This document shows positions 56,245-64,000 of a DNA stretch of 64,000 bases, in pieces (within the stretch, counting starts at the first letter, position 1; every line of letters starts with the position of its first letter). This DNA comes from Proteobacteria bacterium SG_bin4 (GTDB lineage Bacteria > Pseudomonadota > Gammaproteobacteria > Burkholderiales > Nitrosomonadaceae). Both the position numbers and the translations under genes were made by a program. Below the pieces are notes generated by a model that saw only the letters and a list, made by a program, of their open reading frames with translations, ran no database searches and was not told where the DNA came from. Location of the stretch: the NCBI GenBank assembly GCA_002083395.1, contig LWDH01000011.1, positions 41,271 through 105,270 of the forward strand, given 5' to 3'.

Positions 56245-56589
56245 TTACTTGAGTAACTCCTTCACATTCTCGGGAGGCCGGCATAGTTTAGCCTGATCGC
56301 CCCGGACCACAATAGGGCGCTGCATCAAATCCGGATTCTCGACCATCGCCTTGATAATCTCGTCATCGGAAGCCCCAGCTAAATTACGCGCCGCCGGTTC
56401 GTCCTTACGCAGCACATCGCGCACCGGCAAATTCAGTTTTTGAATAAGCTTGCGCAATTCCTCGACTGTTAAAGGAGCTTCATAATAATTAACGGAATCG
56501 AACTGCTGGCCGCTTTCCTTCAGCAAAGAAAGGGTCGCCCTGCATTTACTGCAAGTAGGTTTCTGATAAATGACGATCTTTTCACTCAT
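56245..56589 (-). CDS. arsC: ArsC-family reductase (arsenate reductase-like)
   Basis: A 114-aa thioredoxin-fold protein. IYQKPTCSKCRATLSLLKES has the active-site cysteine in a CxxC, FDSVNYYEAPLTVEELRKLI follows, and LMQRPIVVRGDQAKLCRPP carries the conserved arginines. These are features of the glutaredoxin-dependent ArsC family. No arsB, arsR or acr3 gene is nearby, so arsenate resistance is only one possibility. It converges on rplS. Confidence 0.88.
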   Translation of the reverse strand: MSEKIVIYQKPTCSKCRATLSLLKESGQQFDSVNYYEAPLTVEELRKLIQKLNLPVRDVLRKDEPAARNLAGASDDEIIKAMVENPDLMQRPIVVRGDQAKLCRPPENVKELLK

Positions 56590-56640
56590 AGCAACGCAAC
56601 TGATACAGAGAGATAGTAATAAAAAAGCATTTCTTTAATA

Positions 56641-57156
56641 TTATTTAATACCGCATTCCGCCGAGATTGCTTTATAGGCCGCGGTCGATCCGCTCAATCC
56701 AAAAGTATCAACCGTGCTAGTCCCGCGTGCCGATGCCCCTTTAACTACCAGTGAATTACCGCGCTTGAGCGCATCCGTAATTTTATTGTCAGTGGCTTGA
56801 TCGGGTGCCCAGGCTGAATCATCCTGAGTAAAAAGCCGGAAGCTTTGATTATTCACAGTTACAGTCGCATCGCTGCCCGGTTTATAGGGATAGCCGGCGA
56901 TATAACTGAAAACATTCGTACTTTTTTCCGCAGGGCGATGCGTAACCAGCGCATAAACATCACCACGTTTCGTGTAATTGCCTTCAGCCTTTTTCGGCTG
57001 ACTCACCATATAACAAACTTTACTATTGTTCTCCATGAACATATAGGCGGTCCAGTCGCCATGCTGCCCTAAAAGCTTCGGTTCGGCGGCTTGTATCGAA
57101 CCAGAAAATGCAAAAACAGCACTCGCAAATATCAATTTTTTAAATTTCAGCTTCAT
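56641..57156 (-). CDS. Invasion-associated locus B (IalB) family protein
   Basis: A 171-aa exported protein. The signal peptide ends near FSGSIQAA (residue about 23). The mature domain contains GDWTAYMFMENNSKVCYMVS, YALVTHRPAEKSTNVFSYIA and a late cysteine (AISAECGIK), consistent with the IalB family fold and its conserved disulfide. First described in Bartonella, it is widespread in free-living proteobacteria, where its role is unknown. Start at ATG 57156. Confidence 0.85.
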   Translation of the reverse strand: MKLKFKKLIFASAVFAFSGSIQAAEPKLLGQHGDWTAYMFMENNSKVCYMVSQPKKAEGNYTKRGDVYALVTHRPAEKSTNVFSYIAGYPYKPGSDATVTVNNQSFRLFTQDDSAWAPDQATDNKITDALKRGNSLVVKGASARGTSTVDTFGLSGSTAAYKAISAECGIK

Positions 57157-57256
57157 TTTCTAATGGCCTTAAAAACTATATCGTTACGACTTCAGCAATT
57201 GACCGAGCTAAAATGCCAGCCCTAAATCCAGCTTACCAGTCATGGGTAAACAATGA

Positions 57257-57511
57257 TCAACAGCCTTCCATTTTATATATGAAAAAACCATTTTTGTTAA
57301 TTTCATCAATGACATTTGGGGGCGCGCTTTGGCTATGACAAAAGCTGCATTCCCTGCTCGTAACGACGGCATCGCCTTCTCCGACCGTTGCAAGCCATTG
57401 TTTCGCGTATTCAACTGCTTTTTGATCATCTTTCACGGCAGTAAACACATCGAAGTGCATCGTATGCCCATCTTTCGCCTTTACATAGGTATCATAAACA
57501 TGAATTTGCAT
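57257..57511 (-). CDS. DUF2024 family protein
   Basis: An 84-aa protein starting MQIHVYDTYVKAKDGHTMHF (ATG 57511); an in-frame start at 57526 would add only MGRNV. The segments DVFTAVKDDQKAVEYAKQWL and SRECSFCHSQSAPPNVIDEI, with the CxxCH-like motif, fit DUF2024. The CxxC could bind metal, and a single haem is unlikely without a signal peptide. Function is unknown. Confidence 0.85.
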   Translation of the reverse strand: MQIHVYDTYVKAKDGHTMHFDVFTAVKDDQKAVEYAKQWLATVGEGDAVVTSRECSFCHSQSAPPNVIDEINKNGFFIYKMEGC

Positions 57512-57933
57512 AACATTCCTTCCCAAAAAATAGATTGATAAATAAATCTTATTCAGCGCTGCGGCATACCTCGCCGCGCATTTTTCATCTCCAACTATAC
57601 CAATTAATACACCAAACTGCCAGGAGATATAGTCATACTACCAATGCCTGAATTGTCTTCGAATCACCGCACTTGCATGAAATCCGTGCACATGTTGAAC
57701 CCAATTACCGGAACAAAGCAGGAAGACGATAACGGCGGATTTCTCCCTGGAAAATTCGGAATAAATCTGAATGCGAGATAAAATGTAAGACAGACGGCTT
57801 GCTGCCCTCGAAACCGGCCAAAGTGATTTACGAGTACGCCAAAGGTAGCGGATCATTTTCCCAAGCAACGATTCAATACTTTTCTTGAAAAAATTTTACG
57901 ATTGATGATGAACCTAACTCCGTTGATGGTCTT
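57512..57933. other. Intergenic region without a supported gene
   Basis: This 422-bp divergent gap lies between the DUF2024 and deaminase genes. A 76-codon frame on the minus strand (57638-57868) has no recognisable motif and no good ribosome site, so it is not called. No hairpin or repeat stood out. Promoters for both neighbours should lie here but were not pinned down. Confidence 0.5.
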
Positions 57934-58518
57934 ATGAAAAAATGGACCAATATCCTATTGCCGATCCCGGATTGGCTGAATATCTGGGTTGCGAACAAAC
58001 CCGCGCACTTTCCCACGATAGACCAGCGAATGGCATTGATAATCGATTTGGCAAAAATCAACGTGCAACAAGGCGGTGGCCCCTTTGCGGCGGCTGTTTT
58101 TGAATCTGCCACCGGAAAGTTGATTGCGCCGGGTGTCAATTGGGTTGTCCCGGGAAAATCCTCGCTGCTGCATGCCGAAATTATGGCGCTCGCTTTGGCT
58201 GAGCAATCGCTCGGCGATCATGAACTGGCTCAGTCTGGTGGCTTTGAACTGATCACCAGCGTGGAACCTTGCTGTCAATGTCTGGGTGCTTTAATATGGG
58301 CCGGTGTCGCTTCGGTCGTTTGCGGCGCGCGCTCGGAGGACGCGCAGGCCATCGGATTTGATGAAGGTCCCCGCCCCGCGAATTGGATCCAGGAACTGCA
58401 GAAAAGAGGCATTGCTGTAACCACCGGAATCATGCGGCCGCAATCACTCGAAATATTACAAAGCTACACTGGAGAGCTTTACAACAGTCGGTTGCTGGGT
58501 TCAAATCCCAAGAACTGA
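57934..58518 (+). CDS. Nucleoside/cytidine deaminase family protein
   Basis: A 194-aa zinc deaminase. The catalytic site is LLHAEIMALALAE (H80, E82) together with SVEPCCQCLGALIWAG (C113, C116). GGGPFAAAVFESATGKLIAP is the substrate strand. It resembles guanine deaminase/GuaD-like and tRNA-adenosine deaminase relatives, with a longer N- and C-terminus than TadA (about 150-170 aa). A purine or cytidine derivative is the likely substrate. Monocistronic. Confidence 0.85.
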   Translation: MKKWTNILLPIPDWLNIWVANKPAHFPTIDQRMALIIDLAKINVQQGGGPFAAAVFESATGKLIAPGVNWVVPGKSSLLHAEIMALALAEQSLGDHELAQSGGFELITSVEPCCQCLGALIWAGVASVVCGARSEDAQAIGFDEGPRPANWIQELQKRGIAVTTGIMRPQSLEILQSYTGELYNSRLLGSNPKN

Positions 58519-58582
58519 CGAGTACACGAGCGGCATGTAAGATATCCCTCGTAACAAAGCAAAGAATAATAAGGATAATTTT

Positions 58583-58804
58583 TTGAAGCGCAAATTGTTA
58601 CAACATTGCCTCTATTGTTTCATCATGTCGGCAACGATGACCGGCTGCGTATCGGCAACCGTAACCGCCGTCAATCTCGGTTTTTCTGATGAATATCTCG
58701 AACAGTGGCTCTATTCCTGGAGCATTGCTTTCCCTGTCGGATTCCTGCTCTTATTATCGCTATCCCCGGTATTCCGGAACCTGGTCGATAGAATTTTTCG
58801 CTAG
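58583..58804 (+). CDS. DUF2798 small membrane protein
   Basis: A 73-aa protein starting with TTG, with AAGGA 7 nt upstream. Two hydrophobic helices (LYCFIMSATMTGCVSATVTA and SIAFPVGFLLLLSLSPVF) flank a polar loop with EQWLYSW. This matches DUF2798, a two-helix inner-membrane family of unknown function. It lies between the deaminase gene and lysS and has no obvious partner. Confidence 0.8.
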   Translation: MKRKLLQHCLYCFIMSATMTGCVSATVTAVNLGFSDEYLEQWLYSWSIAFPVGFLLLLSLSPVFRNLVDRIFR

Positions 58805-58971
58805 GAAAGCACGTAACAAAACCCGAGAAAAATGCCCGGGCTGATTGATTTCATTTCGGAAAATTTACGGTAGCAGCGTATAATTGCGCGGATTATTTCG
58901 TGGCTGCGATCATTGAAAGAATGGTTGCAGCCACTGCCTGAAAGACACCATCTCATACAAATAAATCGAAT

Positions 58972-60483
58972 ATGACTCAAGAAAACCAATCGGCGGCTAC
59001 ACCACTCGATGAAAATCAAATCATTGCCGAGCGCCGCGCCAAACTGACCGAATTGCGCCAGACCGGCAACGCCTTTCCGAATACTTTCCGGCGCGAGCAT
59101 TTGGCAGCGGATCTGCACCGGCAATACGATGACTTAACCAAGGAACAACTGGAAGAATCGCCGGTTACCGTCAAAGTGGCCGGGCGCATGGTGCTCAAGC
59201 GCGTCATGGGCAAGGCCAGTTTCGCCACGATTCAGGATATGAGCGGACGTATTCAGTTGTATGTCTCTAACGATCTGACCGGCGAAGCGGCGCACGCGGC
59301 CTTTAAGCATTACGATCTGGGTGACATTCTATGGGCGCAAGGTTCGTTATTCAAAACCAAGACCGATGAGCTCTCAATCCGAGTGACCGGCTTGCAATTG
59401 CTGACCAAATCGCTGCGCCCGCTGCCGGAAAAATTTCACGGTTTAACCGACCAGGAACAAAAATACCGCCAGCGCTATCTCGATTTGATCACCAACGAAG
59501 ACGCGCGCAAGGTGTTCACGGCGCGCTCGAAAATCATTCAAGCCATGCGCGAATTTTTCGTCGCGCACGATTATCTGGAAGTCGAAACCCCGATGATGCA
59601 CCCGATTCCCGGCGGTGCTACGGCCCGGCCTTTTGTGACGCATCATAACGCGCTCGACATGGAACTGTATTTACGCATCGCCCCCGAGCTGTACTTGAAA
59701 CGGCTGGTGGTCGGCGGCATGGAAAAGGTGTTTGAGATTAACCGTAACTTCCGCAACGAAGGCATTTCCACCCGGCACAACCCGGAATTCACCATGGTCG
59801 AGTTCTACGAGGCGTATCAGGATTTCACTTATTTGATGGACTTCACTGAGAAAATGCTGGCGCAAATCGCGCAAAAAGTACTCGGCACCACCGAAGTCAC
59901 GTATCAAGGTAAAACCATGGATTTGGCGAAACCGTTTGCGCGGCTGACCATCACTGCAGCCATCCGGAAATTCCACCCGGAATATACCGATGCGCAATTG
60001 AACGATCGCGACTTCCTGATCAACAAATTGCAAGCACTCGGCATTCATTACAACCCGCACGACGGCATCGGCGGCTTGCAGCTCTCGCTGTTCGACGAAA
60101 CCACCGAGCATTTGCTGTTCGAGCCGACGTTCATCGTCGATTATCCCGCCGAAGTGTCACCACTGGCACGGCGCAATGACGGCAACGCCGAAATCACCGA
60201 CCGCTTCGAGCTCTACATCGCCGGACGCGAAATCGCCAACGGCTTCTCCGAATTAAACGACCCGGAAGATCAAGCCGCACGTTTTCTGGAACAAGCCAAA
60301 GCCAAAGAAGCGGGCGACAGCGAAGCCATGCACTACGACGCGGATTACATCCGCGCGCTGGAATACGGTTTACCGCCGACCGCCGGTGAAGGCATCGGCA
60401 TCGACCGCCTGGTCATGCTGCTGACCGACAGCCCGAGCATTCGCGACGTGATTCTGTTTCCGCAGTTACGGCGGGAGGATTAG
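58972..60483 (+). CDS. lysS: Lysyl-tRNA synthetase, class II
   Basis: A 503-aa class II enzyme. The N-terminal OB fold binds the anticodon ([19 protein letters not shown]). Motif 2 is [20 protein letters not shown], with [12 protein letters not shown] after it, and motif 3 is [13 protein letters not shown]. It charges tRNA-Lys. In E. coli lysS follows prfB; here the two are about 24 kb apart. The GC content and codon use look higher than in the flanking genes, as expected for a highly expressed gene. Confidence 0.98.
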   Translation: MTQENQSAATPLDENQIIAERRAKLTELRQTGNAFPNTFRREHLAADLHRQYDDLTKEQLEESPVTVKVAGRMVLKRVMGKASFATIQDMSGRIQLYVSNDLTGEAAHAAFKHYDLGDILWAQGSLFKTKTDELSIRVTGLQLLTKSLRPLPEKFHGLTDQEQKYRQRYLDLITNEDARKVFTARSKIIQAMREFFVAHDYLEVETPMMHPIPGGATARPFVTHHNALDMELYLRIAPELYLKRLVVGGMEKVFEINRNFRNEGISTRHNPEFTMVEFYEAYQDFTYLMDFTEKMLAQIAQKVLGTTEVTYQGKTMDLAKPFARLTITAAIRKFHPEYTDAQLNDRDFLINKLQALGIHYNPHDGIGGLQLSLFDETTEHLLFEPTFIVDYPAEVSPLARRNDGNAEITDRFELYIAGREIANGFSELNDPEDQAARFLEQAKAKEAGDSEAMHYDADYIRALEYGLPPTAGEGIGIDRLVMLLTDSPSIRDVILFPQLRRED

Positions 60484-60598
60484 GGAAAGGTTGAATAATT
60501 GCCCGATGGCCATGCAACGGGGGTTTTTTACGAAGGAATGATGTCAAGATCCTTTTGTACTTCTTGTATGCCTGTTGCTGATTCATCTCGCCTAAATT

Positions 60599-60606
60599 GT
60601 GTACAC
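60599..60606. promoter_or_regulatory. Possible operator palindrome before vapB
   Basis: GTGTACAC, an 8-bp perfect palindrome, lies 37 bp before the vapB ATG, within the likely promoter (TACACT could be a -10 element). Antitoxins of this type usually repress their own promoter at such sites. Functional assignment is inference. Confidence 0.35.
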
Positions 60607-60643
60607 TATTCCCACCTACATATTTTAAGGAAGGATATAACGG

Positions 60644-60868
60644 ATGAAAAATATCACCTTAAGTGCCGACGATAAACTGATTGAGGCCGCTCGTGAACGG
60701 GCGCGCGCCGAACAAACCACTCTCAACGAGCAATTCCGCCGCTGGCTGGCGGATTATGTGCAGCAAGAGCGCAAAACCGAGTCTGCAATGGCATTAATCG
60801 AGGAACTGCGTGGACAAGTACGTACAGGCGGCCGCAAATTCACGCGAGACGAAATGAATGAGCGGTGA
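60644..60868 (+). CDS. vapB: VapB-type antitoxin
   Basis: A 74-aa protein. The N-terminal MKNITLSADDKLIEAARERA with EQTTLNEQFRRWLADYVQQ is a ribbon-helix-helix DNA-binding domain. The C-terminal part (RGQVRTGGRKFTRDEMNER) should wrap the toxin. AAGGA precedes the ATG. It overlaps the PIN toxin gene by 11 bp, the classical antitoxin-first order. It should repress its own operon together with the toxin. Confidence 0.85.
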   Translation: MKNITLSADDKLIEAARERARAEQTTLNEQFRRWLADYVQQERKTESAMALIEELRGQVRTGGRKFTRDEMNER

Positions 60869-61280
60869 ATTTATCGATACCAATGTTTTCATCTACCTGT
60901 TCGACGAAACCGATGAGCACAAACGTACTGTTGCAGAACAACTGATTCAGAAAGCGCTGGAAACTCGTAGCGCTTGCATCAGTCATCAAGTTGTTCAGGA
61001 GACGCTCAACGTTGTGACGCGCAAACTGCCATCTCCCATGAGCACAGAAAACGCTCAGCGATTTCTGGAACAGATCTTGACGCCCTTATGGCGCATCATG
61101 CCCAGCCTGGCACTTTACCGGCGCGGGCTTGATCTTCAATCGCGCTATGGCTTCAGTTTTTACGATGCATTGATTGTTGCTGCAGCTCTCGAATCCGGCT
61201 GCACGCGTTTATACACGGAAGACTTGCAACACGGTCAGAAAATTGATGGATTGGTAATTGAGAATCCGTTTATTGATTGA
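60858..61280 (+). CDS. vapC: VapC-type PIN-domain toxin
   Basis: A 140-aa PIN-domain ribonuclease. The four acidic sites are visible: FIDTNVFIYLFD, VVQETLN, FYDALIVAAAL and LYTEDLQHG. VapC toxins cut tRNA or rRNA loops when the antitoxin is lost. It overlaps vapB and ends beside the convergent TIR-STAND gene region, so it forms part of the defence-type right end of the window. Confidence 0.9.
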   Translation: MSGEFIDTNVFIYLFDETDEHKRTVAEQLIQKALETRSACISHQVVQETLNVVTRKLPSPMSTENAQRFLEQILTPLWRIMPSLALYRRGLDLQSRYGFSFYDALIVAAALESGCTRLYTEDLQHGQKIDGLVIENPFID

Positions 61281-61417
61281 GATTGGGGTAAAACTTCGCG
61301 GCGGCAGCAGGATCAATCGGGGTTGGCCCTATCAATTTATTGAATTCTTGATTCGCGCGACCTAATTTTGGTTTTCTTGCGGACATTCCCATACCGCCAG
61401 TTTGAAATAGATAATCT

Positions 61418-63958
61418 TTAGCCCTTCCCTGTTTTTCGCAAGTCCATAATTCTCTGTCCTTTGACGGAAATTCCGAGCAGACTGGATAATTTCTGTTTTT
61501 CGTCATATTCAACTGGAAACATATATATGTGCCGGATAACCATTTCTTTAAGGATTCGTGTACAAACAGGGTTACCCTTAAGCTTGTTCGCACAATTAGA
61601 TACATTATCTATGTTTAGGATTTTGTTGAATTGCAGATCAATAGATAAGCGAATAAGCGATGCAGCAGGAGTTCCAGCGTTATTTTCTAACTTTTCATAT
61701 ATTGCAAGCGCTTCTTTAGACCCTACTGATGAAGCAATTTTGCTTAAAACAGCACTTATAACACCATAAGTTATATGCATATAAACCATTTCAGCGTCCC
61801 GTTCAATTTCTTGATCGGTTAAGTCAGGCTGCTCAGACAGGTGACTTATAATCAATCTTACTATTTCATTTTTTGCAGCATCTGAAATATTAATAAAGTA
61901 TTCTAAGAATCTTAATCCTGAGTTAATGCCAGCGGTAGCTAATTCGATCATTGAATCTGTAGTCAATGATGCATGACGATTACGGATAATTTGCCCTGCT
62001 ATTTCCATCCCTTTAAAAGTCTTATTGATATTCGGGAAAATGTCGACAGATTCTAGCTCTTCATCTGAAGGATGGCTTCGCTCCATTCTATCGAGCTTTT
62101 CATTGTGAGAATCTCGTTCTTTTTGTATTTCCCTATGCTCAATTACAAGTTCGGGAATCTTTTTCATGAAATCATTCATGAAGGCTAATTGTTTTTTCTC
62201 AAGTGAGGCTGATTTACATTCTTCAAATAATGATGCTAATACATTTTTAATTTCAGACAGCACCCATGAGTCTTTCGTATGATGTGTAACGAAAATTAAT
62301 ATATTGGCAAAATCTTCTCTATAGAGTAATTCCAAAAGATTTTTGACTTTATCTCGAACTTCAGAAGAATCTCGATAGGATTCAGCAATTTTCTTGCCAG
62401 CAAAAAAATAATAAATATATGGATATTTAAAGCCTGTTTCGAAATTTCTAGTTTCTAGTATCGCGTAATCAACAAGCTTTTTGACTACTTCTGCTTTATT
62501 AACGGGAAGGTATTTTTTGCAATAATCTTCAAAAAATACGTCTAGCTCATGCCCATTTGGTTTCTTGTCGTTAATAAGGATCCACCATGCCAGCTCAGAT
62601 AGGACATTGAGAAATTTTTCAAAGTCAGTGAAGCGAATATCTGCCTTTTCGAACGTTTGATATACCAACTGTTGATAACAATGACCATATGACGTTAAAT
62701 CTGTCTTCAACTGAGTATGGGCTTCAAACATTTGTAAGAGCAATAAAACATATATTGGTTTTGAAGGAACAATATTACGTTTTATGATGATATTGAGTCG
62801 TGTTTTTATCTCATCACATTGCTCATACAGTGAAGTGTCAGAAATGCTTTCTTCCTGACCCAAAGACAACCATTTTCTGATTAATTCTTCTCTTTTCTTA
62901 TGGCCCAGCACAAGTAATTTAAATGTTTTATAACGATCTAGAGCACTAATCTCATTCAGGACATACGAAAAAGTGGTATGACAAGTTATAATTACCTTAT
63001 CAAAATCTTTATTTATATTTTCTAAGAAGACCGAGCGATATTTTGTATTCAGATGTAAGGATTCAATATTATCCAAAAGTAGTACTCGGTTAGCATTGGC
63101 AAAATATTCATCTACAGAAATTCCGGTGTATTGTTCATTAAGATGCTTATTAATTAGCTGCTTTACATCTGATATTTTGATTGTCGTTGCATCAATATAA
63201 ATCGGCATATAACTAAAGATGAGAAGCTCTTTGTAATAATATTTGAGCAGTGAGGTCTTACCTTGCTGTTCTTCGCCTGAAATTAAATACAATCCGGGCT
63301 TATCAAGTAGAGTTTGAGCACTTTCAATTTTGATATTTTCATCCTCATCAGTTCCCTGATATTCAACATCTGGTACTACAAAAATCTTATCTAAGTTTAT
63401 CTTATTAATTTTTCTATGAGTCAAAGAGATTTCAGTATCTTTTAGCCACTCCTCAGTTGATTGACTAATGCAGGGGGTGTCTGGCTTTAACATAACAGCA
63501 GAAGCTTGGTATAAAGGCTTAAATTCATTTATATGTCTCTTTATTTCAGATATTGCATCCAGCCAGGCTTCATCCTTATCATGCCATGCGTTGATAGGTT
63601 TGGCATCTTTAGGCACAGCCTGAAATTGAGAAAAAACACAGTCATTCCAATCACAATGTCTAATAATAATTGAGATAATTTCGCACTTACCAGCAGCCTT
63701 ATTTGTCATAGCTTGCTTAACTTCAATGTCGTAACAGTAGTCAGAAGCCAGAAAGCTCGGGCTTATAAGAAACAAAACGATATCTGCACTTTCTAAGTTT
63801 CTATCAATCTTCCCCTTCCACTCATCTCCTGCGAGGATTCTTCTATCATGCCAAACAGAAATTACTCCCGATCTTTTGAGCATTGAAAGATGCTCTTCTA
63901 AGTCACTTCTGAAACTTTCGTCTTTATGCGAATAGCTAATAAATATTTTTCTTGTCAT
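61418..63958 (-). CDS. TIR-domain STAND NTPase, putative antiphage protein
   Basis: An 846-aa protein. Residues 1-145 are a TIR domain (KIFISYSHKDESF, then SPSFLASDYCYDIEVKQAM with E79 at the position of the NADase glutamate). Residues about 220-400 are a P-loop NTPase: Walker A GEEQQGKTS (228-236) and Walker B RVLLLDN (D296). Residues about 420-846 are all-helical, with FVTHHTKDSW typical of bacterial STAND proteins; this part probably senses the trigger. The layout resembles plant and bacterial NLR-like immune proteins in which TIR depletes NAD+ to stop phage. AT-rich, next to vapBC. Confidence 0.85.
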   Translation of the reverse strand: MTRKIFISYSHKDESFRSDLEEHLSMLKRSGVISVWHDRRILAGDEWKGKIDRNLESADIVLFLISPSFLASDYCYDIEVKQAMTNKAAGKCEIISIIIRHCDWNDCVFSQFQAVPKDAKPINAWHDKDEAWLDAISEIKRHINEFKPLYQASAVMLKPDTPCISQSTEEWLKDTEISLTHRKINKINLDKIFVVPDVEYQGTDEDENIKIESAQTLLDKPGLYLISGEEQQGKTSLLKYYYKELLIFSYMPIYIDATTIKISDVKQLINKHLNEQYTGISVDEYFANANRVLLLDNIESLHLNTKYRSVFLENINKDFDKVIITCHTTFSYVLNEISALDRYKTFKLLVLGHKKREELIRKWLSLGQEESISDTSLYEQCDEIKTRLNIIIKRNIVPSKPIYVLLLLQMFEAHTQLKTDLTSYGHCYQQLVYQTFEKADIRFTDFEKFLNVLSELAWWILINDKKPNGHELDVFFEDYCKKYLPVNKAEVVKKLVDYAILETRNFETGFKYPYIYYFFAGKKIAESYRDSSEVRDKVKNLLELLYREDFANILIFVTHHTKDSWVLSEIKNVLASLFEECKSASLEKKQLAFMNDFMKKIPELVIEHREIQKERDSHNEKLDRMERSHPSDEELESVDIFPNINKTFKGMEIAGQIIRNRHASLTTDSMIELATAGINSGLRFLEYFINISDAAKNEIVRLIISHLSEQPDLTDQEIERDAEMVYMHITYGVISAVLSKIASSVGSKEALAIYEKLENNAGTPAASLIRLSIDLQFNKILNIDNVSNCANKLKGNPVCTRILKEMVIRHIYMFPVEYDEKQKLSSLLGISVKGQRIMDLRKTGKG

Positions 63959-64000
63959 GACACCAATTAGTCAGTCCTGCAAAATGCTTGGAGACCTTAT

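Noticed and set aside
56245..56589. arsC as part of an arsenic-resistance operon
   Set aside because: No arsR, arsB or acr3 gene is adjacent; the gene lies alone between rplS and an IalB-type gene.
57638..57868. 76-codon minus-strand ORF in the DUF2024-deaminase gap
   Set aside because: Composition is arginine- and serine-rich as in random frames, with no motif and no convincing ribosome site.
61270..61605. 111-codon minus-strand ORF past the end of the TIR-STAND gene
   Set aside because: Half of it lies in another frame of the TIR-STAND gene; only the last 50 residues are outside, with no motif and no ribosome site. It could be the tail of a lost gene but cannot be supported.
1..64000. CRISPR arrays, rRNA and tRNA genes
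   Set aside because: No spaced direct repeats, and no cloverleaf or rRNA-like sequence were recognised by eye; a tRNAscan and CRISPR search would settle it.

Overview
This window reads as a chromosomal segment of a betaproteobacterium. Nitrosomonas or a close relative is the best guess, from gene order and protein flavour recalled from that group rather than from any search. Supporting clusters are rpmH-rnpA-yidD-yidC-mnmE; sigma factor-DUF3619-DUF3106; argJ-DUF815 ATPase-MutT/ThiE fusion; prfB; ispD-ispF-thpR-tsaB-rimI-udg; yciB-yciI-ppiC; yqgE-ruvX-pyrR-pyrB-pyrC'; and rpsP-rimM-trmD-rplS.

Layout. 1-13724 (+) is a surface-glycan locus. It holds a methyltransferase/acetyltransferase fusion cut by the window edge, one GT4 and five GT2 glycosyltransferases, a PIG-L deacetylase, two large HAD-like proteins that share a C-terminal domain, and an NAD-binding epimerase-like protein. 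13797-18329 (+) encodes a complete type I secretion system (ABC transporter, adaptor, TolC-type channel) with no recognisable cargo gene in view. 19058-23266 (+) is the rpmH-to-mnmE cluster, without dnaA. 23277-24621 (-) is an ECF sigma operon. 24819-26128 (+) is yacG plus a diguanylate cyclase. 26269-29370 (-) is the MutT/ThiE fusion, DUF815 ATPase and argJ.

29698-33830 is an AT-rich accessory island: two lipoproteins, a secreted DUF2235 (Tle1-like) alpha/beta hydrolase, and the wreck of an IS3-family transposase. 33919-57511 is mostly housekeeping: prfB with its programmed frameshift, isoprenoid genes, t6A synthesis, alanine racemase, envelope genes, pyrimidine synthesis with a catalytically degenerate dihydroorotase, coq7, glcF and the rpsP operon. 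57934-60483 carries a deaminase, a small membrane protein and lysS. The right end, 60644-63958, is a small defence-type island with a VapBC pair and a TIR-STAND NTPase of 846 aa.

Points that stand out: (1) three housekeeping reading frames (rnpA, mnmE and the sigma factor) have no ATG, GTG or TTG where their protein must begin, and mnmE has a well-spaced GGAG in front of an ATC; (2) the TIR-STAND protein is a strong candidate for abortive-infection immunity; (3) the DUF2235/lipoprotein island is a candidate effector-like system of unknown purpose; (4) a HAD enzyme with intact catalytic residues sits near a longer paralogue that has lost them; (5) a 132-bp palindromic element lies between two convergent genes. 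No tRNA, rRNA or CRISPR array was seen.
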